Of a stretch of DNA of 64,000 nt, positions 35,496-44,513 are shown one piece after another. Below the pieces are notes generated by a model, which saw nothing but the letters and a program-made list of their open reading frames with translations, made no database searches and was not told the DNA's origin. This stretch comes from Lysinibacillus sp. B2A1. Lineage in GTDB: Bacteria; Bacillota; Bacilli; Bacillales_A; Planococcaceae. Within the stretch, counting starts at the first letter, position 1, and each line of letters begins with the position of its first letter. The position numbers and the translations under genes were made by a program. The stretch covers positions 5,010,001 through 5,074,000 of the forward strand of contig CP027224.1 of NCBI GenBank assembly GCA_002973635.1. The letters run 5' to 3'.

Positions 35496-36656
35496 ATGAT
35501 ATTTGAAGAAATGAAAACTCAACTGACAGAGAGAATTTTACAGCAGCAACTTGTTACTGCTACCATTAGTCAACCACGAATGAAATCAAATGAAGTTAAG
35601 CGCATCAAGCTAAAGCCTATTTTGCTTAAGGATGTTTATCATATACAAATTGAATACCAATTTGAACGCATTTTAAAACACGAAAATATCCTTCTAGAAG
35701 ATTTTCCAGAAAGACTTGCATTATTTTTTGATGATTACCGTCAAGCGCATATTGATTTTATAGACGAAAAAGTACAAATCCAACTATCCAAAAAGAATAA
35801 AGTACTATGGAAATCCGATAAATCAGTCGCTCCCAAGCAAATTAATTTAGCGCATAATCGCCAAAAAAACTATCTTCTTAAAGAGGAGCAACCATATCCA
35901 TTTTTAATTCGGCTTGGTGTGCAAACAGAAGAAGGAAAAATTAAAAAACAAAAATATGATAAATTTAAACAAATTAATCGCTTCATTGAATTTATTGATG
36001 ATACCCTAGCTTATTTACCAAAGGATCGTCAGGTTCGTATTTTAGATTTTGGCTCTGGAAAATCCTATTTAACATTTGCGCTATACCATTATTTAAAGGT
36101 TGAAAAGGGATTAGATATTCGTGTTACAGGCTTAGATTTGAAAAAAGAAGTCATTGAAGAATGCTCCACAATCGCAGCTGATTTAGGTTACGAGCAACTC
36201 GAGTTTTTAGTAGGGGATATTAATGAATATAATAGTGAGTCAAATGTAGATATGGTTGTTACGTTACATGCCTGTGATGTTGCTACAGATATGGCATTAG
36301 CTCGGGCTGTGAAATGGGGAGCAAAGGTTATTTTAAGCGTTCCTTGTTGTCAGCATGAGTTAAATCGCCAATTAGATACACCTGCACTTGACATCATGCT
36401 TCAGCACGGGCTTGTACGCGAACGATTTGCCGCACTTGCTACCGATGCTATTCGTGCTGAAATTTTATCTCTTGTTGGCTATGAGGCACAATTGCTGGAG
36501 TTTATCGACATGGAAAATACACCAAAAAACATTCTTATCCGTGCTTATCACACAGGGAAAAAACCAAGCCCTGAGCAGCGTACTCGTTACGATAATTTTT
36601 TAACCTTGCTAAATGCCCAGCCATTCTTAGCAAAGGAGTTAGAAACATATCTATAA
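35496..36656 (+). CDS. Class I SAM-dependent methyltransferase (Methyltransf_32-like)
   Basis: A 386-residue protein with a long N-terminal region (about 1-165) rich in basic residues, and a Rossmann methyltransferase domain with ILDFGSGKSYLTFAL as motif I near residue 183. TGLDLKKEV (motif II), LHACDVATD and SVPCCQHELN follow. The CCxHE-like segment and layout fit the GSTCD/RRNAD1-type family, probably acting on RNA, but the substrate is not known. It is divergent from putP and converges on an ABC permease gene with a shared terminator. Confidence 0.82.
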   Translation: MIFEEMKTQLTERILQQQLVTATISQPRMKSNEVKRIKLKPILLKDVYHIQIEYQFERILKHENILLEDFPERLALFFDDYRQAHIDFIDEKVQIQLSKKNKVLWKSDKSVAPKQINLAHNRQKNYLLKEEQPYPFLIRLGVQTEEGKIKKQKYDKFKQINRFIEFIDDTLAYLPKDRQVRILDFGSGKSYLTFALYHYLKVEKGLDIRVTGLDLKKEVIEECSTIAADLGYEQLEFLVGDINEYNSESNVDMVVTLHACDVATDMALARAVKWGAKVILSVPCCQHELNRQLDTPALDIMLQHGLVRERFAALATDAIRAEILSLVGYEAQLLEFIDMENTPKNILIRAYHTGKKPSPEQRTRYDNFLTLLNAQPFLAKELETYL

Positions 36657-36686
36657 GTTTTTTGTATTTGTAGTTAAATACAGGAA

Positions 36687-36717
36687 AAAGGCGATCCAAC
36701 GTATTTGGATCGCCTTC
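36687..36717. terminator. Bidirectional terminator
   Basis: Arms AAGGCGATCCAA and TTTGGATCGCCTT between the convergent methyltransferase and ABC permease genes. Confidence 0.8.
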
Positions 36718-36721
36718 TCTA

Positions 36722-38041
36722 TTATAGTTCTTGTCGTAACGCTTGGATAACATCAATTTTAGTGGCTTTACGGGCTGGACGATAGCCTGAAATCATAGCC
36801 ACTCCAATACTGATAGCTGCTGCAATAACAACAAGCTGCCAAGGAATCAAGGAAAATGTAATATCGTTATTTCTAAAACCTTCTTCACCTGTTGCAGCCT
36901 GTAAAATTAACGGTAATGCGGCATTAGCTACGAAGCTAATAGCATATGATATTATTACTGCGATAACAGTACCGATGATCCCAATGAACGTACTTTCCAT
37001 TAAAAATAATCGTTGAATAAGCTTAGGACTTGCGCCAATAGCCTTTAACACACCAATTTCACGAGTACGCTCTGTTACTGCCATTGTCATTGTATTGAAA
37101 ATACCTATAGATGCAATTAATACGGCAATCGTGCCAACGAATATAAGGCCAACTTTTAGCACTAGGAAAAATACATTCATTTGATCTAATTGCTCAGTAA
37201 TGGAATACACGCTATAGCCTTTATCTTTAAGTTTATCTAATATAGGCTTTACATTTTCTAACGTATCAGCAAAAATATTAAATTCTGAATAAAACATTTC
37301 ATCTTCTTTAAGATCTACTGCTGTAGCCAAATTAGATGCTACTACTGGCTTTTGTTTTATATCCATATAGACAACGTTATTAATCATCCAATCATAGGTA
37401 GGCTCCTTCATCACACCCACAATTGTATAGTTCATTTTCTCTGTCTCTTTAGCTGCACTAATGTTAGGTGCTAAAGATAATTCGATATCTTTGCCAATTA
37501 AAGATTCCTTATACCCTTCTTCTTTACCATCGTAATATGTGCCTTCTGCCTCGGCCTTTTTATTCTTTTCTTCAATAATTTTGCGCTCAGCATCATTTAA
37601 TAAGGTTTGAGCAAAATGATAGCCGACTATGATTTCATTTGGCTTAGATGGATACTTCCCTTCTGCAAGCTTGCCATTTACTTGCTCAAAATCCTGCATA
37701 TTGGCAACATAGAGGTTAGAGCTTGTATCTCGTCCCTCAAAAAATGAGTGTGCAGAGGCATTCACTGTAATTGTTTCAAGTACAGTTTCAACATGCTCGA
37801 CCCCTTTTATTTCCTGTATTTGTTTATCTGTAAACGGCTCATTATCGAATACTTGAATTTTTGTTACTTTTTCATTTGATAATATTTCATTGCGTAATGA
37901 ATCCTGTAGACCAAACCCTACAGATGCAAGGACAATTAAAAATGCACAGCCCATTGTTGCTGCTAACACTGTCATAAAGACACGTAGTTTATTTTTCTTG
38001 ATATGCTGTGAAACAAAATCTATCTGATCTTTAAATAACAT
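36722..38041 (-). CDS. ABC transporter permease, MacB/FtsX type
   Basis: A 439-residue membrane subunit with one N-terminal span, a large extracytoplasmic MacB-type domain (about 45-275) and three C-terminal spans forming the FtsX domain, with the conserved TRTREIGVLKAIGAS (here TERTREIGVLKAIGAS). It works with the ATPase encoded just before it. Exported cargo is unknown; such pairs move antibiotics, peptides or lipoproteins. The ATG at 38041 is chosen for the GGAGG 6 bases upstream; it lies one base after the ATPase stop. Confidence 0.9.
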   Translation of the reverse strand: MLFKDQIDFVSQHIKKNKLRVFMTVLAATMGCAFLIVLASVGFGLQDSLRNEILSNEKVTKIQVFDNEPFTDKQIQEIKGVEHVETVLETITVNASAHSFFEGRDTSSNLYVANMQDFEQVNGKLAEGKYPSKPNEIIVGYHFAQTLLNDAERKIIEEKNKKAEAEGTYYDGKEEGYKESLIGKDIELSLAPNISAAKETEKMNYTIVGVMKEPTYDWMINNVVYMDIKQKPVVASNLATAVDLKEDEMFYSEFNIFADTLENVKPILDKLKDKGYSVYSITEQLDQMNVFFLVLKVGLIFVGTIAVLIASIGIFNTMTMAVTERTREIGVLKAIGASPKLIQRLFLMESTFIGIIGTVIAVIISYAISFVANAALPLILQAATGEEGFRNNDITFSLIPWQLVVIAAAISIGVAMISGYRPARKATKIDVIQALRQEL

Positions 38042-38042
38042 G

Positions 38043-38729
38043 TTATTCCTCCTCCTTAACAAGTTCACCATCGTACATACGGAAACGTCGATGCGCTATG
38101 GTTGCTACTTCTTCGTCGTGAGTAATGATGACAAATGTTAAACCAAGCTCACGATTTAAGCTTTGAATAAGCAGCAAAATATCTTGCTCAGTTTCTGAAT
38201 CAAGACTCCCTGTGGGTTCATCTGCCAACAGTATAGGCGGATTAGTGATCAAGGCTCTAGCAATACTAACACGCTGTTGCTGTCCGCCAGACAATTCATT
38301 CGGATAATGGTCTGATACCTCTGATAGGCCAACCTTGTCCATTATTTTTTTGACCTTTTCTTTTCGTACAGCTTTCCCAGCACCCTGTAACTTTAAAGGA
38401 AGCTCAATATTTTCAAATGCTGATAATCCAGGCATTAGTTGAAAGTTTTGAAAAATAAAGCCAAATTGTTTCAAACGAAAAGCTGCACTTTCAGTTTCTG
38501 TAAGATGAGCCGTTTCTTTTCCATTGATTTTAATGGACCCTTGCTCAGATTTCATGAATCCTGCTAAAACTTGTAATAGGGTTGATTTTCCAGAGCCACT
38601 TTTGCCAACAATTGCAACAATCTCTCCTTGCTTTACCTCAAAGTTAACTCCTTTCAATACAGGAATATGTTTTTCCTTGCCCTTTTTTCCTATTAAAAAT
38701 GTATGTTGTAAGTTCTCCACTTGAATCAT
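38043..38729 (-). CDS. ABC transporter ATPase, MacB/LolD type
   Basis: A 228-residue ATPase. Walker A is GKSGSGKST near 42-50, the signature is LSGGQQQR and Walker B LLADEPTGSLD. This length and the partner permease place it in the MacB/LolD exporter group. It is the first gene of a two-gene operon. No membrane fusion protein or two-component system is next to it. Confidence 0.93.
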   Translation of the reverse strand: MIQVENLQHTFLIGKKGKEKHIPVLKGVNFEVKQGEIVAIVGKSGSGKSTLLQVLAGFMKSEQGSIKINGKETAHLTETESAAFRLKQFGFIFQNFQLMPGLSAFENIELPLKLQGAGKAVRKEKVKKIMDKVGLSEVSDHYPNELSGGQQQRVSIARALITNPPILLADEPTGSLDSETEQDILLLIQSLNRELGLTFVIITHDEEVATIAHRRFRMYDGELVKEEE

Positions 38730-38998
38730 TTTCCTTTAACGCCCCTTTCTCATTCTTTCTCTATTGTAGAAAAGAATTCTTAAAAAAGTTAAAGGATAAA
38801 AATGAAGATATTCTTAAGAAAAAGGGCAAACTAAATAAAAAGCTCTTCTTTACATTATCTTTACAATTTATGTTGTATGAATGAGAACTTTTTGGCTATT
38901 TCACTCTTTATAAATCCCCTATTTAAAGCTCTTTTAATACTATTTCAAGCTTCCACATGATATTTTGTGAACAATTTGTATATTACAGGAATGTAAAG
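38730..38998. other. Intergenic region between the ABC operon and the phosphate genes
   Basis: Divergent control region for the ABC exporter and DUF47-pit operons. AT-rich with no gene that I can support. Confidence 0.4.
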
Positions 38999-39029
38999 TT
39001 TTATGTAGAATGTATGAATTTTATGTAGA
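38999..39029 (+). promoter_or_regulatory. Direct repeat overlapping the DUF47-pit promoter
   Basis: TTTTATGTAGA occurs at 38999-39009 and again at 39019-39029, two helical turns apart. A TATGAT -10 lies at 39047-39052, so the second repeat covers the -35 position. This layout suits binding of an activator such as a PhoP-type regulator, but the motif is not the textbook one. Confidence 0.4.
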
Positions 39030-39105
39030 TAAATTAAAGATTTTGTTATGATAGTAAAGTTTAGAGGTCGATTAATTTATTTATATCCAGGAGGATTCGA
39101 TTTGC

Positions 39106-39726
39106 ATGCTTAACTCAAAAAAACAAGACCCTTTCTTTATTGCCTTGCATAAAATTGCTGAAAATATGAGAGAGGCCGTACATTACGCAAATGATTTTCG
39201 TATCAACAGTGTAGCTGACCTGAAAGAGATCAGCATTACTATGAAAAATTACGAAACGGCTGGCGATAAGCTCATTCATGATCTAATCGTAATGCTAAAT
39301 AAATCATTTATGACACCTATCGAGCGTGAAGACATCTTAGAATTTGCGATTCGTATGGATGATGTATTGGATGGTACGGAGCATTGTATCGCTCATTTTG
39401 AAATGTTCTCCCTAACAGAAGTTGATGAATCAATGCGCATCTTCTTAGGCTACATCTCAAAAAGTGCTGATGAAATTGTTAAAGCAACAGAAGAGTTAAA
39501 GAAAAAGAATCTTATTGGTATGCGTCCACACGCAATTCTAATTAAAGATTACGAGCGTGAATGTGATGAAGTACAACGTTCGTCCATTAAGCAATTATTT
39601 TTAAATGAAAAAGATCCAATTCGAATTATTAAATTTAAAGATATATACGAACAATTAGAAGATATCGCTGATTATTGTCAAAATGTTGCCAACACAATGG
39701 AAACAATTATCATGCGTAACGCGTAA
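39106..39726 (+). CDS. DUF47 family (PhoU-like) accessory protein of phosphate transport
   Basis: A 206-residue all-helical protein of the DUF47/TIGR00153 family, distantly like PhoU. Conserved acidic motifs such as IEREDILEFAIRMDDVLDG and YEQLEDIADYCQN are expected to bind metal. In B. subtilis the homologue YkaA precedes the Pit carrier, as here. It probably regulates or couples the carrier. CAGGAGG precedes the ATG. Confidence 0.9.
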   Translation: MLNSKKQDPFFIALHKIAENMREAVHYANDFRINSVADLKEISITMKNYETAGDKLIHDLIVMLNKSFMTPIEREDILEFAIRMDDVLDGTEHCIAHFEMFSLTEVDESMRIFLGYISKSADEIVKATEELKKKNLIGMRPHAILIKDYERECDEVQRSSIKQLFLNEKDPIRIIKFKDIYEQLEDIADYCQNVANTMETIIMRNA

Positions 39727-39746
39727 TTAGGAGATGGGCACTTACA

Positions 39747-40763
39747 ATGAACACAATCATTATACTAACCGTACTGGTCGTCATCTTTGCCCTAACATTT
39801 GACTTTATCAACGGCTTCCATGATACAGCAAATGCTATCGCAACTTCGGTTTCCACTAGAGCATTGCCACCGCGAGCAGCCATATTAATGGCAGCGACGA
39901 TGAATTTTGTCGGAGCTATTACTTTTGTTGGTGTGGCAAAGGCTCTTACAAAAGACATTGTAGATCCATTCTCTTTAAATGCCTTTCAAGGAGACACAAC
40001 TGGCTCAATTGTTATTTTAGCCGCATTAATTTCGGCAATTATTTGGAATTTACTCACATGGTATTTTGGAATTCCTTCTAGTTCATCACACACATTGATT
40101 GGCTCCATTGCAGGAGCTGCTGTGGCATCTGCTGGTTTCAGCGTTTTAAACTATGGCGGCTTTACAAAAATCATTATGGCATTAGTATTTTCACCGATCC
40201 TTGCTATCTGTGCCGGTTTTCTGATGATGACACTATTTAAATTATTATTTAAAAATTTGAATTTATATCGTACAAATAAAGGATTCCGTACAATGCAAAT
40301 TTTCACAGCAGCTATCCAATCATTTACGCACGGTACAAACGACGCTCAAAAGGCAATGGGGATTATGACCATGGCTTTAATTGCTGGAGGCTTACATACA
40401 GGAGATGAAATTCCTTTTTGGGTACGTGCTGCCGCAGCAACTGCCATGGGTCTAGGTACCTCTATTGGCGGTTATAAAATTATTAAAACAGTCGGTGGTA
40501 AAATTATGAAAATCCGCCCTGTAAACGGGGTAGCTGCCGATTTAGCATCTGCATCTGTTATTTTTGGCGCTACTTTAATCCACCTACCAGTATCAACAAC
40601 TCACGTAATTTCTTCCTCCATTATGGGAGTAGGCTCTGCACAACGTGTACGTGGTGTAAACTGGGGGATGGCTCGTAAAATAGTTACTACTTGGATTATT
40701 ACAATGCCAATTTCTGCAGTAATGGCTGCTGTTATTTACTTCTTTTTATCTTTATTCTGTTAA
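39747..40763 (+). CDS. pit: Low-affinity inorganic phosphate transporter (Pit)
   Basis: A PiT family carrier of 338 residues that imports phosphate, usually as a metal complex. The two family repeats are visible at NGFHDTANAIATSVSTRAL near the start and SFTHGTNDAQKAMGIM near 190-205. About ten spans. It starts 20 bases after the DUF47 gene with a GGAGATGG ribosome binding site. Its terminator carries a 32-base segment that was duplicated by insertion-element copy 2. Confidence 0.93.
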   Translation: MNTIIILTVLVVIFALTFDFINGFHDTANAIATSVSTRALPPRAAILMAATMNFVGAITFVGVAKALTKDIVDPFSLNAFQGDTTGSIVILAALISAIIWNLLTWYFGIPSSSSHTLIGSIAGAAVASAGFSVLNYGGFTKIIMALVFSPILAICAGFLMMTLFKLLFKNLNLYRTNKGFRTMQIFTAAIQSFTHGTNDAQKAMGIMTMALIAGGLHTGDEIPFWVRAAAATAMGLGTSIGGYKIIKTVGGKIMKIRPVNGVAADLASASVIFGATLIHLPVSTTHVISSSIMGVGSAQRVRGVNWGMARKIVTTWIITMPISAVMAAVIYFFLSLFC

Positions 40764-40776
40764 TTTTCTTGCATAT

Positions 40777-40808
40777 GAAGACTCCTGTTCTTATTGGACA
40801 GGAGTCTT
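40777..40808 (+). terminator. Terminator of pit; left copy of a diverged 32 bp duplication
   Basis: Arms AAGACTCCTGT and ACAGGAGTCTT. A degenerate 32-base copy sits at 41411-41442, in which the last 12 bases (GGCAGGAGTCTT) still match well. Confidence 0.75.
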
Positions 40809-41410
40809 GTTGTTGAAAAACAAAATGCTCAAGGAAAACTTTGTGATATTGTGGAAAAATGAAAATGATCTCCGTTTCAGGCTACTCGTTTGCCGCTGAC
40901 ACTTCGCTTTTTTGCATAGTAAAGCTTCCTGTGAGCGAGCAACGAGCCTGTAGAGTAGACTTGCACACCAATTAGCATTAGTGTAGACCTTTATATATTT
41001 TCTTCATCTCAAATGTAAAGTAAGCTTGGTTACTCACCATCATAGATATAACAGTGACACACTTCTACCAAATGTCCTACCACTAAGAGCCACTTTGTTG
41101 CTGAGATTTCGTTTTATCGCTATACATTAGTGTGAGATGCCATAAGAAAATACTATGAGCAGTGGGTGATTGGAGTGTAGACTGAGTGACTCCTCGGGGA
41201 TCAGCGTCACAGATGAGACCCTGGAGCGAGCATATTAGGGGAACGAAGGCTAAAAGCATCACGTCCTGTGATAACGCCTTCGTGACCAACCTCCTGTTGC
41301 CCCAAGCGGCTCATCGGACGCCCCCAGGAAAGCACTCAGTCGAAACGGAGATCAACCTCTCGTTATGCAGCTATACTTTTAAATTTGACATCATAGTTTT
41401 TCAACAACAT
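40809..41410. mobile_element. Non-coding MITE-like element, copy 2 (602 bp)
   Basis: Starts GTTGTTGAAAAAC and ends with its near-perfect complement GTTTTTCAACAAC. It shares with 5775-6455 the inner blocks around GGCTACTCG, TTGCACNCCAAT, GTTACTCACCATCAT, GAAAATACTATGA and ACTGAGTGACTCCTCGGGG, in the same order. The first palindrome is decayed. The second carries a different 72-base loop containing AACGAAGGC/GCCTTCGT and ATCACG/CGTGAT-like arms. Flanked by a diverged 32-base duplication of the pit terminator. No gene. Confidence 0.7.
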
Positions 41411-41509
41411 GAGACGTTTGTTCATTAGTGGGCAGGAGTCTTAACATTGTCACACGACAAAATGTGACACATCCTTTACACTATTTGAAAAGGGGGATGC
41501 TACACGACT

Positions 41510-43618
41510 ATGAAAACTTTTTCAGCTTTTATAACAGCACATGCTAAAGCTATCGTAGCTATTTGGCTCGTAATTTTTATTGCAATGGCTGTGTTCGCCA
41601 TACAACTTCCAAGTAAGTTGCAAGGAGATGGTTTTTTTGTGGAAGGAGATCATACCTATGTCACAAAAGAGCTAGCCGAAAATTTTGATTTACCTTCAGA
41701 TACTATTTTGGTTGTTTTTGATCCAGCTAAGGATAAGGAAATTCAAGATACTTTAAAAAAGTTAGATAACATCAAGGAGATCCACTCCATTCAGTCACCA
41801 CTCGATGATGCCTCTTTACAAAAGAACGGCATTGCCTATGCTATGATTCATCTGAAAAATGATATTGATAATCTAACTGATATTGTGAAGGATATTCGTT
41901 CTTTAATTGAAAAAGATGGTGTGACTGTAACAGGTGGACCTGTTATTTCGGCAGACATTAATACAGCAAGTCAAAAGGATTTAGCATCAGCAGAAGCAAT
42001 TGGCTTGCCGATTGCCATTATAGTCCTATTACTCGCTTTTGGGACTGTTGTAGCCTCTGTACTACCAATTATTATCGGGGTTGTCACAGTTGTAACTGCG
42101 TTTGGTGTTATGACATTGCTTAGCGGTAATGTTAATTTATCGATCTTTGTCTTAAATATTGTACCGATGCTTGGACTAGCATTAAGTATTGATTTTGCCC
42201 TATTGTTTATTAACCGTTATCGTGAAGAACGTGCCCATACATCCATCCCTGAGGCCATACAAATCGCTATACAAACCGCTGGAAGATCTATTATTTTTTC
42301 TGCAGTTTGTGTGATGATTGGCTTGGGCGCGATGATAGTAATTGGCGTTGAAATATTCCATAATATCGCATTGGGTGGCACTATTGTGGTATTACTGGCA
42401 GTGCTTTCTGGCCTTACATTACTACCTGCCACGATGATGCTATTAGGAGATCGTCTAAATAAATGGCGTTTAATACGTGTTAAGCCTGGTGGGGCAAATC
42501 GTTGGCGTGGCTTTGCAGGCTTTGTTATGAAATATCCAGTCACGATTGTTATTGTTGCACTAATACTATTAGGTATTGGTATGATTCCATTGAAGGATAT
42601 CCAACTAAAAATACCTCAGGTGGACTCATTACCGACTAAATATGATGCACGTACTGCCTATGATAAATTAGATGATACATTTGGGCTTGGCGAAACCTCA
42701 ACATTATACTTGCTTGCTGAACGAAAGGAAGGCTGGGAGGATAATGAGGCAAGAGAGCTTATATATACTATTCAGGAAAAACTACTTGCTGATCCATTAG
42801 TGACCAATGTGTCAACGATTTATACGGCTGCTAAAATCAAAACACCTGAGGAGTTGAATGCTTCCTTGGAAATTCCACAGATGGCAGAACAATTACAGCC
42901 CGTTCTAAGTACGTTCTCTAAAAAAACTCAGCTATTTATCCCAATTACATTAGATGCAGCCGGTTCTTCATCTACTGCGCAAAAATTCGCACGAGCGTGG
43001 AAAGATAAGGATTTGGGTGTCAATTTTGCACTTGGAGGACAAGCAAAATTCAATCAAGAAATCTTTGATGAAATTGCCAATAAAATTGTATTGGCTATAT
43101 CAATTATTCTCATTTCAACATTCTTTATTTTAATGCTCGCTTTTCGTTCCGTGTTAATTCCGCTAAAGGCGATTATTATGAACATTATTGGTCTTTCTTC
43201 TGCCTTTGGAATACTCGTTTATATTTTCCAATATGGACATTTTGGTATCGATGCGGGTTCAATTGTCCTGATTATCCCAGTTATTGTTTTCTGTCTTGTG
43301 TTCGGCTTAAGTATGGACTATGAAGTCTTTTTAATTTCACGTATCCAAGAGGAATATTTAAAAGGGGCAGATAATACACGCGCCACAATTGATGGACTTA
43401 CTTCTACCAGTCGGATTATTACATCAGCTGCCCTTATTATGATTGTTATTACAGGTGCCTTCGCCTTCACAGATGTCATGCCTGTTAAGCAAATTGGTGT
43501 AGGTATAGCCATTGCCGTTGCTATCGATGCAACCATTATCCGTCTCATGCTCGTACCTAGTCTTATGAAGCTGTTTGGTGATTGGAACTGGTGGCTACCC
43601 TTTGCTAGAAAAAAATAA
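41510..43618 (+). CDS. MMPL family transporter
   Basis: An RND-type membrane protein of 702 residues with two six-span bundles and two extracytoplasmic loops (about 35-165 and 365-505). The first bundle holds LALSIDFALLFINRYREE, and the second FGLSMDYEVFLISRIQEEY, the MMPL/YdfJ signatures with proton-relay aspartates. Bacillus homologues export lipids or toxic compounds; the substrate is unknown. It has a GGGGG ribosome binding site and no partner gene. Confidence 0.9.
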   Translation: MKTFSAFITAHAKAIVAIWLVIFIAMAVFAIQLPSKLQGDGFFVEGDHTYVTKELAENFDLPSDTILVVFDPAKDKEIQDTLKKLDNIKEIHSIQSPLDDASLQKNGIAYAMIHLKNDIDNLTDIVKDIRSLIEKDGVTVTGGPVISADINTASQKDLASAEAIGLPIAIIVLLLAFGTVVASVLPIIIGVVTVVTAFGVMTLLSGNVNLSIFVLNIVPMLGLALSIDFALLFINRYREERAHTSIPEAIQIAIQTAGRSIIFSAVCVMIGLGAMIVIGVEIFHNIALGGTIVVLLAVLSGLTLLPATMMLLGDRLNKWRLIRVKPGGANRWRGFAGFVMKYPVTIVIVALILLGIGMIPLKDIQLKIPQVDSLPTKYDARTAYDKLDDTFGLGETSTLYLLAERKEGWEDNEARELIYTIQEKLLADPLVTNVSTIYTAAKIKTPEELNASLEIPQMAEQLQPVLSTFSKKTQLFIPITLDAAGSSSTAQKFARAWKDKDLGVNFALGGQAKFNQEIFDEIANKIVLAISIILISTFFILMLAFRSVLIPLKAIIMNIIGLSSAFGILVYIFQYGHFGIDAGSIVLIIPVIVFCLVFGLSMDYEVFLISRIQEEYLKGADNTRATIDGLTSTSRIITSAALIMIVITGAFAFTDVMPVKQIGVGIAIAVAIDATIIRLMLVPSLMKLFGDWNWWLPFARKK

Positions 43619-43630
43619 ATAATAGTTATA

Positions 43631-43665
43631 AAAAATCCGCTTCCTTTTAAAGGCTGCGGATTTTT
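43631..43665. terminator. Bidirectional terminator
   Basis: Arms AAAAATCCGC and GCGGATTTTT between the convergent MMPL and hydrolase genes. Confidence 0.8.
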
Positions 43666-43669
43666 CCTA

Positions 43670-44278
43670 TTATGCATAAATGTTGTTATACCATTCTTTT
43701 GCTGCCACTACCTCAGGCATAGTTAGCTGGTGGCCAAAATTAAACCATTTAGTCGTCACATTTGCACCCGCTGAGGTTAAAAGTGTCTCTAAATCCTCTG
43801 ATTCCTGCGCAGTACACATTGGATCATTCGTACCAGCACTGATAAAGACAGGAATAGATGAAAGCTTTGGTAGTTCTATACCTCGTCTAGGTACCATCGG
43901 ATGATGTAAAATAGCGCCTGCTAAAGCATCCTCATAATGGAATAATAGGCTTGCTGCAATATTTGCACCATTTGAATAGCCAATAGCTACAACTCGGCTG
44001 CCATCAAATTCATACTGCTGTGCTGCCTCTGATAAAAAGTCATATAATTCCTTTGTACGGAAGACTAAATCCTCTATATCAAAAACACCCTCTGCTAAAC
44101 GACGAAAGAAGCGCGGCATGCCATTCTCTAACACATTCCCACGAACGCTTAAAATGCTTGCAGTTTCATCAATTTCCCTTGCAAGACCAATTAGGCTCTC
44201 TTCATTTCCGCCTGTACCATGCAATAACAACAATACTGGCTTTGTTTCATCTGTTCCTTTATAAAAAACGTGCTGCAT
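43670..44278 (-). CDS. Alpha/beta hydrolase, MhqD-like
   Basis: A cytosolic carboxylesterase/phospholipase-type hydrolase of 202 residues. The oxyanion region LLLHGTGGNE is near 17-26, the nucleophile in IGYSNGAN near 105, and the catalytic Asp and His in AGTNDP and NFGHQL. The start QHVFYKGTDETKP resembles B. subtilis MhqD, a quinone-resistance protein under MhqR control. An MhqR-type palindrome lies 23 bases before the ATG. The ATG at 44278 is preferred because an in-frame TTG upstream overlaps the AGAGGTGG ribosome binding site. Confidence 0.85.
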   Translation of the reverse strand: MQHVFYKGTDETKPVLLLLHGTGGNEESLIGLAREIDETASILSVRGNVLENGMPRFFRRLAEGVFDIEDLVFRTKELYDFLSEAAQQYEFDGSRVVAIGYSNGANIAASLLFHYEDALAGAILHHPMVPRRGIELPKLSSIPVFISAGTNDPMCTAQESEDLETLLTSAGANVTTKWFNFGHQLTMPEVVAAKEWYNNIYA

Positions 44279-44299
44279 AAACAACAGTCCACCTCTCAA

Positions 44300-44491
44300 T
44301 TATCTTGAATTCGAGATAATTGTAGCCTGTGGTAAAATTAAATTCAAGCTCTTTGACTTATTTATTTCACGATTTTCACTATTTGGCTGTTCCTTGTGGT
44401 CTTTATAAAATTTAGTAATCGTGAAAACTGAAAATAAACATGCCGCGACAACAACCACAATAACTATTCCCACTAATTTTTTTCCATTCAT
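44300..44491 (-). CDS. Small single-span membrane protein, 63 aa
   Basis: A short frame with GGGGG 10 bases before its ATG. Residues 5-26 form one hydrophobic span (KKLVGIVIVVVVAACLF), followed by a basic and then polar tail. It lies 22 bases after a 154-residue gene in the same direction. Its last six codons coincide with the MhqR-type operator, so the tail sequence may be constrained by DNA binding. No family is recognised; it may be a real small gene or a chance frame. Confidence 0.5.
   Translation of the reverse strand: MNGKKLVGIVIVVVVAACLFSVFTITKFYKDHKEQPNSENREINKSKSLNLILPQATIISNSR
44301..44318. promoter_or_regulatory. MhqR-type operator upstream of the MhqD-like hydrolase
   Basis: TATCTTGAATTCGAGATA is an inverted repeat that matches the azoR site at 3392-3409 at 17 of 18 positions. 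It lies just before the hydrolase ribosome binding site. Confidence 0.6.
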
Positions 44492-44513
44492 TGACCATGT
44501 TCCCCCGAACTAC

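Noticed and set aside
38699..38884. Short plus-strand frame at the ABC ATPase 5' end
   Set aside because: Begins inside the ATPase gene in antisense, has low-complexity Lys/Phe content and no ribosome binding site.
41083..41289. Open frame of 68 codons inside insertion element copy 2
   Set aside because: Shares only the palindrome-derived tail with the frame in copy 1 and is interrupted by the loop module; looks like chance.
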